A stretch of DNA of 64,000 nt from Euphorbia lathyris (GCF_963576675.1 NC_088919.1:43794501-43858500); one strand, 5' to 3'; counted from the stretch's first letter, positions 11,155 through 21,385 are shown. Made by a program: numbers and translations. The notes: a model not told the origin generated them from the letters alone.

Positions 11155-11725
11155 CGTTAGATGAGTGGTTTGGCGTTGAGCTCGGTAAAAACTCGGTCGT
11201 GTTCGACTCAATTTATAAATAAGTTGAGCTTGAGTACGATTTTAAGGCTCGATTTGTATAGGAACGAAGCTTGAACATGGTGAAACTCGAATCAAAAGCT
11301 CGTGAACATGCTCAGTTATAGGTTTGCAAATAAGTTTATGAAAAACTCGATTATAATATTCAATGCACAGGCTCGTGAGCAAGGTTGGTTTGACTATTTT
11401 TTTAATAATAGTATTTTTATAAGGAGAGAAATGTAATTTGTATGAAACTCTAGTTTTATAAGTTTCAAAACTATATACCATGTAAACATAATTAATGAAT
11501 TATTCACGAGTAAAGTCTATATAAACATAATTAACGAGGTGCTTGCGAGCAAAACTCATGAACAAATAAACAAGGTGCTCGCGACGTCAAGCTCACAGTC
11601 AGATAATTTTCTTAATGACCAAGCTCAAATAGGATGTTGAGCTGAAACTGAGCTCGAGCTTGCCCATTTTATGTCAAGCCAAACATAAGCAGGTCAAAGC
11701 TCGACTCGATTGCACTCCTAATAAA
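11155..11725. mobile_element. Probable non-autonomous DNA element with GAGCTCGAG/CTCGACTC motifs
   Basis: The sequence alternates GAGCTCG, AAGCTCG, CTCGTGA and CGACTCGATT motifs and ends CGACTCGATTGCACTCCTA, a pattern typical of common plant hAT-like MITEs. Terminal inverted repeats are only weakly visible, so class and ends are uncertain. Confidence 0.4.
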
Positions 11726-13121
11726 CACTACATAAAATAAATATTATACGAAATATTACTCCTAGTGTACGGAAAGGTACGTACAATTTTACTCTCTAAC
11801 GTTTTCAAACAAAATCAATTTTTTTTATCTGTATTGATATTTTTTTATTTTATTTTTAGAAAAGGTAAGAGAGTGGATTAAAAATCCATTTTTTCTCCTA
11901 ATTACCCCAAGTTTCAAATCTTTTTTTTTAAGAGTGAGTAAAATTAGCAATTTTAGAGGTAATTAAATTACTACATTTCATACGTAACGAGGTAAATCTG
12001 TACTTCTCCAAAAATGATAAAGTATAAGAACATTAAATTGAAACACACTGGGATAACATACTTTTTTTAAGAAGAGATCAAAGTTGTAGAAAACATTAGT
12101 CGCTAGTCGGACGAATAGAGCCCTTGATGATTAATTAAGGATAAGTCAGAGATTAATTAGAGATTATCCAGATTTGCATTTTTGTGTTTTGTTATATAAA
12201 TGAAATTAAAATTTCTTAAAAAAAATAATGCAATTAAAATATGTATTATACTATCTAAAAATAGTAATATAGAACGATTTACTATAGAAAAACATGTATA
12301 TTTGCAACATATATCTTTAAATGTAACCCAAAAAAAAATATTCAACAACAATATTATTGAAACAAGTAAAAAATAATATGTATAAATAATATAATTAACT
12401 GAAAACTATGAAGCATTGTATCTTTAAAATGTTCAATCATATCACAAAAACTAGTATAAAATATAATTAAATAAAAATATCAGAAAATAGTAAATAAAAT
12501 TTGCCAAAATAACATGTGATAATGTTTTAAAAGAAAATTATGATAAAGAAAAAATTAAAATAATAATGAAAAAAAAACATTTTTTTTTTCATTTTGATCG
12601 TTGCCCAAACAGCGCTGGACAGCTTCTAGGAAATATACGCCTACACGAGACCTAGGAGAAACTAAAAAAAAGCCGATTTTAAACGCGTACACAGAACCTA
12701 CACTGTCCAGTCGACTTTACTTTTTTAATACTAAGTAACATATTTTTCAATTTTCTTTATCTTAACTATATTTTATTACTATATAATTTATGCAGTATAT
12801 AATGTTTTTAGTATAATATTTTAGAAAAATGCAATTTGAAATGGAATTATTACCAAAAGCTTTCAGTGATGCATGGGAGAAAACATGTCATTTATTTGCT
12901 TTTTGGAAACACAAATATAATAACTACTTAATTTTATATTAAGCGGTTTTTTTATAATGTAACATAAAAAAAAAAAAAAAAAAGTCAAACTTACATTAAA
13001 TAACTTAATTAAATTGTAAACCATTAGATTTTAATCTAATGGCTTATATTGTAGTAACCATACATGGTGATAAAATGTAATCACTGTTGTTAAGAGTGAA
13101 CCATACATGGAATAAGGTATT
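11726..13121. other. AT-rich intergenic DNA, no gene
   Basis: Long A/T runs with an A18 tract at about 12967-12984. There is one GC-richer island at about 12597-12720, noted as a finding. No reading frame with recognisable content was seen on either strand. Confidence 0.6.
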
Positions 13122-13427
13122 AGAATAGGTTTATGGTTTTTGAAGAAGTATCAATTTAGCCTCCACATATAAAATAGCATCAATGTTTAAAAAAGGGTAC
13201 CAATTTAGACCTCGATAATGGATTAGACACGTCATTTTCATTACTCCGTTAAGTTCTGATTTCTCCCTCCACGTATAATTGGTAGAACTTAACGCAGTAA
13301 TATCGTGTCTCGTTCCGTTATCGATACCTAAATTGGTACCTTTTTTTAAACGTTAAACCTATTTTGTGATATTTTGTACGTAAAACTTAAATTGATACTT
13401 CTCAATAAACCATAAACTTATTTTAGT
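13122..13427. mobile_element. Foldback element 2 (~306 bp, nearly a complete palindrome)
   Basis: The left half (AATAGGTTTATGGTTT, AGTATCAATTTAG, TTTAAAAAAGGGTACCAATT, TCGATAA) is repeated as its reverse complement in the right half, leaving only a short loop around 13250-13300. Another half-copy of this family is embedded at 13800-13930. Confidence 0.75.
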
Positions 13428-13564
13428 TTATACGATAATTTGTCATGCCGACATTGCGGACCCAATCTTAAATTAATTTTCCGTGCCCACGTTGCCAACC
13501 CAATCTTTGTACCTAATTTGTCATGCTCATCTATTCACATTATCTTCATTACTAAAAACGTGTA

Positions 13565-14409
13565 TGAATAATAGATAAGTATTATTATTATTAGGTCTAA
13601 TATTCCATCAGCCTCCTTAACTTGTTTAAATTGGTCATTTTACCCTTCTAACTCATTGAATGTCCTATTTACCCCCTTATCTATAAAAGTGGTATTTCTC
13701 ACCCTCTCAACTTGTCCATTTACCACCCTCGCACCCACTCATAAAATGTCTTATTTACCTTCTTAACTCCATAAAAGTAGTATTTCTCACCCTTTACAAT
13801 CCATTGTCGAGGCCTAAATTGATATCATTTCTTAAACGTTAAACCTATATTGGTGTTATTTTGTACGTAGAACCTAAATTGATACTTCCCCAAAAACTAT
13901 AGGTCTATTTTGTACCTTATCCCTATATGTAATGTCTTTAACTTGCTTATATTAATATTCTTGTTATTTGTATCTTTTATTCATTCTTTCTTTTTTTTCA
14001 ACTTTTTTTTGCTAGTTAAATTTTGATTTATCTAATTGTTGTAATAAAAAAAATAAAGGATCAATATAATTATCAAATTAAAACAAAATAAAAAAGTTGA
14101 TATTAAAAAAATATATTTTCAAAATCATTTGAATAAGTCCTATTAATTTTGCATTATAAAGTGGTAAGAAATACCACTTTTATGGAGTTAAGGGGTAAAT
14201 AGAATCATGAGGGGTGAGAAATACCACTTTTATGGATTTAAGGTGGTAAATAGGACATTCGTTGAGTTGGGAAGGGGTAAAATGACTAATTTGGACAAGC
14301 TAATGGGATGAGAAATACCATTTTTATGGAGTTAAGAGGGTAAATAGAACATTCGATGAGAAATGCCCTAGGCTGACTCCGCCCCTGTGAATAATAGATA
14401 AGTATTATT
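13565..14409. mobile_element. Compound foldback insertion bounded by a 22-bp direct repeat
   Basis: Identical 22-bp sequences (TGAATAATAG...AGTATTATT) lie at 13565-13586 and 14388-14409 and enclose 801 bp. Inside, the left arm (13590-13800) carries about two copies and the right arm (14160-14370) about three inverted copies of a short module containing CCATAAAAGTGGTATTTCTC. The centre includes a half-copy of the 13122-13427 family (13800-13930). No coding capacity. Confidence 0.6.
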
Positions 14410-14417
14410 TTATTATT

Positions 14418-14793
14418 GCATAATACTTATTTGGCTTTTTAAATTAAGATTTCAAAGTCAATTAGGACTTTAAACTATCAAAATCATTAATTAGGCCCCT
14501 AAGCTAACAAAAAATCATCAATTGAATTCACATTCTAAACAAAAATCATCAATTGAGGCCTTCTCGAAAATTATTCGGTTGAACAATTTCAGACCCTTTT
14601 TCCCAAACTCATTTTGAACAAACACAGATATTATTACAGTCTATATCAAATAGTCAAAGTTTTTTATTTTATATATAATGAGGATTCAATTAATGATTTT
14701 TGCTTAATTCAGAAATCTAATTAATGATTTTGATAGTTTACGGTCTTAATTGACTTTTATACCTTTAGTTTGAGACCAAATAGGTGTAATGCC
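14418..14793. mobile_element. MITE with ~115-bp inverted repeats and 10-bp flanking duplication
   Basis: Terminal inverted repeats begin GCATAATACTTATTTGG (left) and GGCATTACACCTATTTGG (right, reverse complement). The words AGTCAATTA, AAACTATCAAAATCATTAAT and ATCATTAATTG are shared inward. TTTTATTATT flanks both ends (14408-14417 and 14794-14803). A duplication of 9-11 bp suits Mutator-like elements, but this one is low-complexity. Confidence 0.65.
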
Positions 14794-14907
14794 TTTTATT
14801 ATTATTACTATTATTATTAGTATTCAAATAATACAAAGAGTCCTCCATTATTAACTCCGTTACACATGAAAAATATGGCCTCATTTTTCACACTTTCTTA
14901 ATTAGCT

Positions 14908-15131
14908 TATAAATAAAATGAGTGGATTTCTAGTTCTCTTCATACTCAAATATTATTTTGAGGTACAATTCCTAATTTAGTTATAAAAAATATTGAAATA
15001 CTTCATATCTATCTATTTTAGTATTTTTTTTTATTATTATTCTACTATGTTATGTTATGTTTATTTATCTATTGTTATTATCAATTAATTTGAGTAAATT
15101 AACTAAATAATTAATTTTCCCTATTTTGTAG
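14908..15131 (+). promoter_or_regulatory. Lectin gene promoter and putative leader intron
   Basis: TATAAATAA lies at 14908-14916. A start near 14940 would give a short leader ending ...TTTTGAG before GTACAA at 14963. A pyrimidine-rich stretch ending TTTTGTAG at 15131 precedes GTGAAAAAG and the ATG at 15145. This suggests a 169-nt intron in the 5' leader (14963-15131). The MITE at 14418-14793 ends only about 115 bp upstream of the TATA box. Confidence 0.45.
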
Positions 15132-15144
15132 GTGAAAAAGAATA

Positions 15145-16053
15145 ATGGAAGGAAAAATGATGCTACAAATTCTGATAATAACATGTTTTATGTGGAATTC
15201 CATGTCTCGCCCCAACTCTCATTTGAAGTTTCAATCCTTTTTAAGTACCGTTGTTGAAGAAAAGGTGGGTGCATATGAAGTTAACATTCAAATAAGTGGT
15301 CCAAATGGATATTGTATTGGTGTAAACGGTGGAGATTATTCTAATGGAACTCCTATAGTCTTATGGTATTGTACTGATAAAAAGGTTAATATGTTATGGA
15401 CATTTGAAAGTGATGGAACAATTCAATCCAACGGTAAGTGTTTAACCACTAATGCAAATAGTATTCAAGGATCATATATAATGATTCACGACTGCACCAC
15501 TGCTCCCCAAAACACAACAATTTGGCAGTTAACAAATGGTGGAATAATGGCGAATCCGGGGAGTGGACTAGTTTTAACTGCAATTTCAGGAGAGCTTCAT
15601 AAAACACTCACCCTCGAGGCTAACACGTTTTCCTCTTTTCAAACTTGGCGTGCCAGCAATCATACAGAACCGAGTTTGGTATCCATAATTGGACTGAGAG
15701 GTTTATGCTTGCAAGTATCAAATCATACAGTTTGGGTGGAAACATGTGAAAATAGCAACGCAGGACAACGATGGTTTCTCTATCAAGATGGAACCATACG
15801 GCCTCAGCAAAATCCAAATGAATGCCTTAGTTATGATGTTGATGTTATCAATAAAAGAGTTGTCGTTCTATCTTGTGGACTTAAACCGTCTAATGAACGA
15901 TGGTTATTCACTCCAAATGGCACCATTTTGAATGAAGCATCCAATTTAGTTATGGATGTAAGAGGATCTGATCCAAGTCTCAAGCAAATCATAGTTTATA
16001 GGGCTAAGGGATCTCGTAATCAGAAGTGGGAAATATTGCCTATTTCTAATTGA
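15145..16053 (+). CDS. Secreted ricin-B-type (beta-trefoil) lectin, B chain only
   Basis: An intact 302-residue frame. Residues 1-22 look like a signal peptide (hydrophobic MLQILIITCFMW). Two beta-trefoil lectin domains follow, about 48-170 and 176-300, with the family's paired cysteines at 57/76, 99/117, 188/201 and 227/244. QxW-type motifs occur as NMLW, TIWQ and FQTW in domain 1 and GQRW, NERW and NQKW in domain 2. The closest family is the B chain of type 2 ribosome-inactivating proteins, but there is no N-terminal A chain, and no cysteine lies between the signal peptide and Cys57, where the interchain cysteine would be. It is therefore a stand-alone lectin, not a complete toxin. By family comparison, the domain 1 (1-alpha) sugar site has Gly59 where Asp is usual although Trp74 and Asn82 remain. 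The domain 2 (2-gamma) site keeps Asp271, Tyr285 and Asn292, so one functional galactose-type site is plausible. Several N-glycosylation sequons (NGT, NTT, NHT) occur. It probably acts in the secretory pathway, vacuole or apoplast. The next similarity would be a B-lectin remnant of a deleted RIP gene. Confidence 0.9.
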   Translation: MEGKMMLQILIITCFMWNSMSRPNSHLKFQSFLSTVVEEKVGAYEVNIQISGPNGYCIGVNGGDYSNGTPIVLWYCTDKKVNMLWTFESDGTIQSNGKCLTTNANSIQGSYIMIHDCTTAPQNTTIWQLTNGGIMANPGSGLVLTAISGELHKTLTLEANTFSSFQTWRASNHTEPSLVSIIGLRGLCLQVSNHTVWVETCENSNAGQRWFLYQDGTIRPQQNPNECLSYDVDVINKRVVVLSCGLKPSNERWLFTPNGTILNEASNLVMDVRGSDPSLKQIIVYRAKGSRNQKWEILPISN

Positions 16054-16133
16054 TGGAAATCGATGAGTATATATGTATTTATTTTTATTATGTGAGCCTT
16101 CGAGTCTATGTATAAGGCCTTCACTCCATTTTG

Positions 16134-16139
16134 AATAAA
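16134..16139 (+). terminator. Polyadenylation signal of the lectin gene
   Basis: AATAAA lies 81 bp after the stop codon, with a second overlapping AATAAA-like run (AATAAAATAAGG) just after. This is the usual distance for a plant 3' end. Confidence 0.55.
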
Positions 16140-16500
16140 TAAAATAAGGAGGTTTTCGAGTTTATTTATGCGATTTCAATTTATTTCCTTCTAACTCGGA
16201 AATATATTAATAATAGTTCGAAATTTCATGTATTACACGATATGTATAATAATAATTTCTTAAATAATTTACTAAGGTAAAATATTATTATATGAAAATA
16301 TGTTGGAATTCATTAGTTTGTGAAATATATGTATAAACTTAATGAAAAAATATAATTAAATTTATTGATATAATAAATTTAGGGAAAAGTACGGAAAATA
16401 AATGTATGTGGTTTATCCAATTTGCAAACATTTATTTTGTTGTTTACAAGTTTACAAATAGAGAGATTTGTGGTAGAGTACTACGAAAGAACGGAAGCGG
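16140..16500. other. AT-rich intergenic DNA, no gene
   Basis: Simple AT-rich sequence. From about 16400 it may be the 5' leader of the following LINE relic. No frame or motif is recognisable. Confidence 0.5.
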
Positions 16501-16521
16501 CCGATGACCTAGCTTCCCGTC

Positions 16522-18925
16522 ATGGACTCGTCTTCTTCCGCGGGGGTCGATGCTGCGTCGTTTGCCATAGCACATTTATTCGATCGATCTTCGTTTACTC
16601 GATTTAACTCTCTAGCTCCTGATGCTAATCTAAAGCCGGTTTCCCCATCACCGATCTCCTTTGCAATTGCGGTGAAAGGCTCAATCCTCCCTACGACTAT
16701 TCCTGCACCGATGCAACCCCTGGTTTCAGAAGAGGGAGGTTTCAAGGCAGTTAGAATGCCCGAAGATATCTATGAGGAAAGAGTAAAGTCTTTTCAACAC
16801 TCGGTTATTGGTCGTATTTCGTTGAACAAGGGCGATTGCCCTTGGAGACATGCCGAGCTAAAGCAAAAATTGAGTCAGGTATGGAAACGTAATTTAGATT
16901 GGAAGCTGATATCTCTTGGGAAAGGTTTTTATCAGATAATTATGCCAGATCAAAGTGCCATTCAATCCATTTGGGGGCATGGCGCAATATCTCTGAAGCC
17001 GGGTATTATTAGGTTCTCGCCCAAGACTTCTGGCTTCAACCCTGATTTACACAAGTCCACTTCTGCTCAAGTCTGGGTGAGATTTTATAATTTGCCTTGG
17101 GAATTCTAGGACACTAGAATTATTGCCAGTATTGCTCGAGCTGTTGGAGTTCCCATACGGTTTGATCAAAACACGGTAAATGGAGAATTTGGGCATTATG
17201 CCAGAGTCCTCATTTTACAATTTTATATAATTAAAAACTAAGACAAAACAAAATATCGTTAATAATTGGTTGTCTTGTCCTCTGACAAGTTTGGTTTGCC
17301 TTGTCATTTGACAAGTTTCTTCTTTTCTTTTCAATTCTTGCGTCAAAAGTTCTTTTTCCATCTATGGCTTCATCAAGTAATTGGCTTGTCTTGTCCTTTG
17401 ACATGTTTCTTCTTTTCTTTTCAATTCTTGCTTCAAAAGTTCTTTTTCCATCTATGACATCATCAAGTAATCTTTAATCGGTATATGTTGATCTCTCGTT
17501 GGAAGATGCGGAGAATGGTGGGGTTACTGTACCCGATGAAGATCTTAATGTTAATCATCTTGATATCCATTGTTCCTTTATTGGAACGATTGCCCAAACT
17601 AGACAGAAACCTCAGAATAGGGGTGTTCGTTGACATGTCAATTATGCGGGTGTTAAAGGTTGTGGTGGTGGCTCGGATCCGACCGAGATAATCCATGTAA
17701 TTGATAATTCTGATGGCAGTAATCACTAGCAGAATTGATAGTTCTGATGGAAGTAACTGCTCAATTAAAAACATAATAAGGGGAGGAATAAATATGACAG
17801 TTACTATTATTAATGGGGAGTCATTTAAAGAAGGGAATCAAGTGGCAGTTTTGAAAATGGAAAGAGTAGTTATCTTTGATCCAAAACAACGGAGGATGGA
17901 GGTCTGTGAGGATTGCAATAAGATTTTGGCCATTCCTCTATCTGCCAATGAAGAGACAGAGTCTTCATTCTAGGCTTCAAAGCGTTATGGGAAATATAGG
18001 ATAAAGAGTGGATACAGTATGAGCCTAAATCAGAGTACACACCATCAAACTAGTTTTTGGAAAACATTTTGGGAGTTGTAGGTGCCAAGCAAGATGTGAA
18101 ATCTCATGTGGCAGGCTTGGAAAGGTCGTGTTCTTCGCAACTCATCTGGTATTTTTGTGGCAACAAAGAATAGTATCATCTCTTTTCATGTGGATCATTT
18201 ACTTGTCAAGGGTCTTAGCATGAAGGAAGTCCTTAGTTGGTTAAAAAATTATGGCCTCAACGATGTCATTATCAAAACAGACTTACAACTCCTAATAAAT
18301 GCTTTACATTGTCAAGATGTGTCTGTTTCTAGTTTTGATGTGATTGTATCTTATTGTAAATCCATATTATTGGATCTTGAGAATAGTAATATATCTTTTT
18401 ATCAAGCGGTCTGCAATCAATGTTGCTGATGTGTTAGCCAAAGCGACTTGTTCGATGTTAGGTTGGTCTTCGAACAATGTTAAAAAAAATTGGGGATGTG
18501 CTTCGTAATAGTGAATGCCAGTTCTGTGGTGTGTTTTCTAAGCTTATCTCAGGCAATTATCAAGTCAAAGATGAAGAAGCAATGGGTATAAAGGAAGCGT
18601 AAGTTGGTTAAAAAAATAAAGGTTTGGGAAGATGTGAGATTGAATCGAATGCTGCTACGGTAGTTAATCTTAGGGAATGACTTTTTAGGTCTGCTTATGG
18701 TTTTATATTAGAAGAGTGCAAATCTCGTTTAAGTTCTTTAAATGACGTTAGTGTCAATTTCTTTAGCCGTTCTGCGAATAATGTAACCCATGAGTTTGCT
18801 CGGTCTGCCTACTCTATATCAGGACTGATGGAATGGTCCTTAAGGTCTCTTGATTTTATTTGTTCTATATCGTGTTCTGACTTTCATTAATGAAATTTTC
18901 TTTTTATTTCAAAACAAAATTACAG
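16522..18925 (+). pseudogene. L1-type LINE relic: ORF1 (DUF4283) joined to an RNase H fragment
   Basis: A 195-codon frame from 16522 carries a DUF4283/gag-like domain (about residues 75-195, with SLGKGFYQIIM and AQVWVRFYNLPWEF). It is stopped by TAG at 17107, but the same reading continues (RIIASIARAVGVP, then EFGHYARVLI) until an insertion at about 17212-17483. ORF1-like sequence resumes after it (VDLSLEDAENGGVTV, later LGVVGAKQDVKSHVA). From 18106 an RNase H (RVT_3) fragment follows (LSMKEVLSWLKNYGLNDVII...), frameshifted near 18412. A second RNase H C-terminal piece ends ISCSDFH at 18888 with a T-rich LINE-type 3' tail. The endonuclease and RT are absent. The 17905-18660 part is duplicated at 22198-22957. 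Confidence 0.75.
17212..17483. repeat. ~270-bp insertion in the LINE ORF1, with an internal tandem duplication
   Basis: The ORF1 reading breaks after ARVLI and resumes at VDLSLED. Between them lies unrelated pyrimidine-rich DNA with two tandem units of about 90-115 bp (17266-17381 and 17382-17473). Both contain GTTTCTTCTTTTCTTTTCAA, AAAAGTTCTTTTTCCATCTA and TCATCAAGTAAT. Origin unknown. Confidence 0.55.
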
Positions 18926-19189
18926 CAGCTTATTTCACCTATTTATAACACCTCCCTTCCCCTCTTGGTATAAGATTTTAGGGACATATAATATGACCCG
19001 AAAGATAAGAGCTGGGAATGGATATGGATAAAAATGAAAAGAGATAAGAAAGAAAAAGGACTTTAGCTATTTTCCTGTGAATAAATTTTACAAGGAGAAA
19101 AAAATATTTCTAATATAATTAGATTATATCAGAAAATATTATTATAATACACAATTGTTTTTAGAAAATTATAGTTTAAATGTATAATT
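18926..19189. other. Intergenic DNA, no gene
   Basis: AT-rich sequence after the LINE tail. No convincing frame or repeat structure was recognised. Confidence 0.45.
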
Positions 19190-19420
19190 AAATTTAAGCT
19201 TTTGAACTTTTAGGGTTTTAAATATTGAGTATTTAGTCATTTATTTTTTCAGATTAAGTATTGAATTTTAATTTTTACACATATTGAACCTCTAGTTAAC
19301 GGTTTTCTTAACTAAACTGTTAGTAAATGACTGAATATATGTGAAAATTAAAAATCATGAGATTAATCCTTAAAAACTTTTAAACTAATACATTTTTATG
19401 ACTAATAAAAAAATATACCA
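19190..19420. mobile_element. Foldback element 3
   Basis: Around a loop near 19300-19315, TTTTAATTTTTACACATATT on the left matches the reverse complement of AATATATGTGAAAATTAAAA on the right, with further similarity outward. It belongs to the same word family as the flanks of the Tourist-like element at 19636. Confidence 0.5.
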
Positions 19421-19487
19421 ATAAACTTGATTATATTAACTGATATACATGCATATTATATTCACTAATTTATAATAAATTGAATCA

Positions 19488-19488
<1 letters not shown>

Positions 19489-19522
<34 letters not shown>
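19489..19522. repeat. (ATT)n microsatellite
   Basis: About eleven uninterrupted ATT units. Confidence 0.9.
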
Positions 19523-19523
<1 letters not shown>

Positions 19524-19539
19524 GATAAACTTATTTTTA

Positions 19540-20045
19540 ACGTTTCTTAATTAAGCCTTCGTTCTTTATAAAGTTTCTTAATTAAATTCTTGATCTTTAT
19601 TTTTCACACGCATTGAGCCCTTTACTAACGACTTAGGGGGTGTTTGTTTACCTACTTTTCACCTCCTGTTTGCCTTTTCATTTTAAAAGGCAGAGTTTTA
19701 GGTGCTTGGTTAGACTTCTCCTGTTTGCCTTTTACAGTTGAAAAGCAGCATTAAGTGTTTGGTTAGTGACCTTCTGTTTGCCTTTTACACCTGAAAAGCA
19801 GTTTTTTACAAAAGTAGAGAATCTCTGCTTTTTGGAAAAGCAGTTTTTTCCAACAGCAACCAGCAAACAGCAAACCGTAACAGTAAACAGCAAGCAGCAA
19901 CAGCAAACAGTAGGTAAAATAAACGGGCCCTTAGTTAACGGACCCGCCAGTAAGGGGCTTAATGTGTATGAAAATTGAAATTCAGGGGTTTAATCTAAAA
20001 AAATAAACAACCAGAGGTCAATTCTTAAAACTATAAATGTTTAAG
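19540..20045. mobile_element. Foldback element 4, with a Tourist-like MITE nested at its centre
   Basis: The flanks 19560-19632 and 19934-20030 are inverted copies (ATTTTTCACACGCATTGAGC against the reverse complement of GCTTAATGTGTATGAAAATT; GCCCTTTACTAACG against CCGCCAGTAAGGGGC). The 19636-19930 MITE lies exactly in the loop. Confidence 0.6.
19636..19930. mobile_element. Tourist/PIF-Harbinger-like MITE (295 bp)
   Basis: The ends are GGGGGTGTTTGTTTACCT and the reverse complement AGGGCCCGTTTATTTTACCT. TTA flanks both sides (19633-19635 and 19931-19933), matching the 3-bp duplication of PIF/Harbinger elements. Internal CTGTTTGCCTTTTA repeats and CAGCAAACAG runs are present. A reading frame crossing the right end is accidental. 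Confidence 0.65.
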
Positions 20046-20550
20046 AGTTTAATTATGATTTTAACTAAAATTATATTTAGAAAAGAAAAAGTTAGTGAAA
20101 GGACCTATAATTGCATGAATAGTCACTTAAATTTAGAATTTATTTCACAAAGGTCACTATACTTTATTGTCTTTCAATACACTCATTAAACTTTTTTCAT
20201 TTCAATAAACTCATTTAGACCAATTCAAACATAAAAAGTCACTATAATAACACACTGAAAATGAATGGCTTTTACAAATCACGTGCATGGTAGCAACGTG
20301 ACACCATGAAGATCAATTTCACCCCTTAGTGGTATCAATTTTATCCCCCTAAATTTTCAAACATATCAATTTTGATCAACGAAAATTTGAACATATTGGT
20401 TTTGACCGGTATTTGATTCCCGAATCGGGCCTTTCAAATAAGTACATGCATTATATTAAGTTTTAGTTTTTTAATTTTGTTGGCAAGATTGGTGTAAGCA
20501 ATTATATCAACTAAATTTTAGTTGAACAAGAAATTATTAAAATAGGTATG
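20046..20550. other. Intergenic, repeat-like AT-rich DNA, no gene
   Basis: Contains short words of the same style as the foldbacks (TATCAATTTTATCCCCCTAA, TATCAATTTTGATC) that suggest decayed MITEs, but no clear ends. No gene. Confidence 0.45.
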
Positions 20551-20790
20551 ATTTAGTGAAGTGTAAATTTAACCCCAACGTTTCAAATTAAGTGCAAATT
20601 TAATCATAACGTATGAAATAGTACAAATTTAATTTTAACCAGTATCTTCAAATTTTCGCGCACTAAAATTTTCGATAACATATGGCTAAAATTGATCTTG
20701 CTTGGAAACATTAAGGTTAAATTTACATCATTTCATACGTTAGGACTAAATATGTAGTTCAGTAAAACGTTAGAGTTAAATTTAGCCTCC
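20551..20790. mobile_element. Foldback element 5 (~240 bp)
   Basis: The left half (AAATTTAACCCCAACGTTT, CATAACGTATGAAAT, AAATTTAATTTTAACC) is the inverse of the right half (GGTTAAATTTACATC, ATTTCATACGTTAGG, AACGTTAGAGTTAAATTT). It directly abuts the TRIM-like repeat. Confidence 0.65.
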
Positions 20791-20873
20791 TGTAGGGCCC
20801 ACGAGTTCACCAACAGCTCCACCATTAGTATGATATTGTCCGCTTTGGGCCAAGCCCGCACGGATTTGTTTTT
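20791..20873 (+). repeat. Left half of a TRIM-like conserved short repeat, split by G1
   Basis: Contains GATATTGTCCGCTTTGGGCC and AGCCCGCACGGATTTG, a sequence widespread in angiosperm genomes as a short LTR/TRIM-type repeat. The right half resumes at 57609 with GGGCTCCTTCTCAAAAGG. GTTCACCAAC here pairs with GTTGGTGAAC at 57648-57657 as an inverted repeat. The family name is not certain. Confidence 0.6.
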
Positions 20874-21385
20874 TGATAACAACCAGATATAATTTACGGG
20901 ACTAAAAGGGTAATTGACCAAACGACCACGTATTCAGGCGAGCTGGAGAGTAATGGCCTATCAAGCAAGCCATCCGCATGGCGAATCACCTAGATTCCAC
21001 CACATGTCATCCGTAGTCAAACCTACGGGAGACCCGCCATCATGCCTCGATCCGCCCATCAAACGGTTGAGCCGATTCCCAATAAAGGCAATTAATGGTC
21101 TGTTAATGAGCTAACGGTCACACTTAAAGGAGATCTGTAACCACCATTAATGAGGCATTAATGGAGACTTTCTGGTTACTGGGAGTTACGATCACATGAC
21201 TATAAATAGCTTGCATCCTAAGCTATTGAGGTACACATTCACATTCTCGCTCTAAACCCTTCTCTTGTCAATACAGTTTATTCACTATTCCAATACTGAC
21301 TTTGGCATCGGAGCTTCCCCCCATCGAACCCAACGACGTCCCCCACAGGGAAGGAATCCGGTCAGAAGTTCATCGCTAGTTACCA
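20874..21385 (+). repeat. G1 5' LTR (512 bp)
   Basis: TGATAACAACC to AGTTACCA. It is followed by a TGG-starting primer-site-like sequence (TGGTGCGGTGATCG, 21388-21401). The TATA box TATAAATAG lies at 21201-21209. Confidence 0.88.
21137..21209 (+). promoter_or_regulatory. G1 LTR core promoter with nested palindrome
   Basis: GTAACC...GGTTAC (21137-21179) encloses the inner palindrome CCATTAATGAGGCATTAATGG minus one base, then TATAAATAG follows 21 bp later. The arrangement is retained, slightly decayed, in the 3' LTR near 57359-57440. Confidence 0.5.

Noticed and set aside
15145..16053. Complete type 2 ribosome-inactivating toxin gene
   Set aside because: No A-chain (N-glycosidase) domain is encoded and the interchain cysteine is absent; only the lectin part exists.
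19766..19978. 70-codon frame crossing the Tourist-like MITE
   Set aside because: Spans the MITE boundary and is made of its simple repeats.
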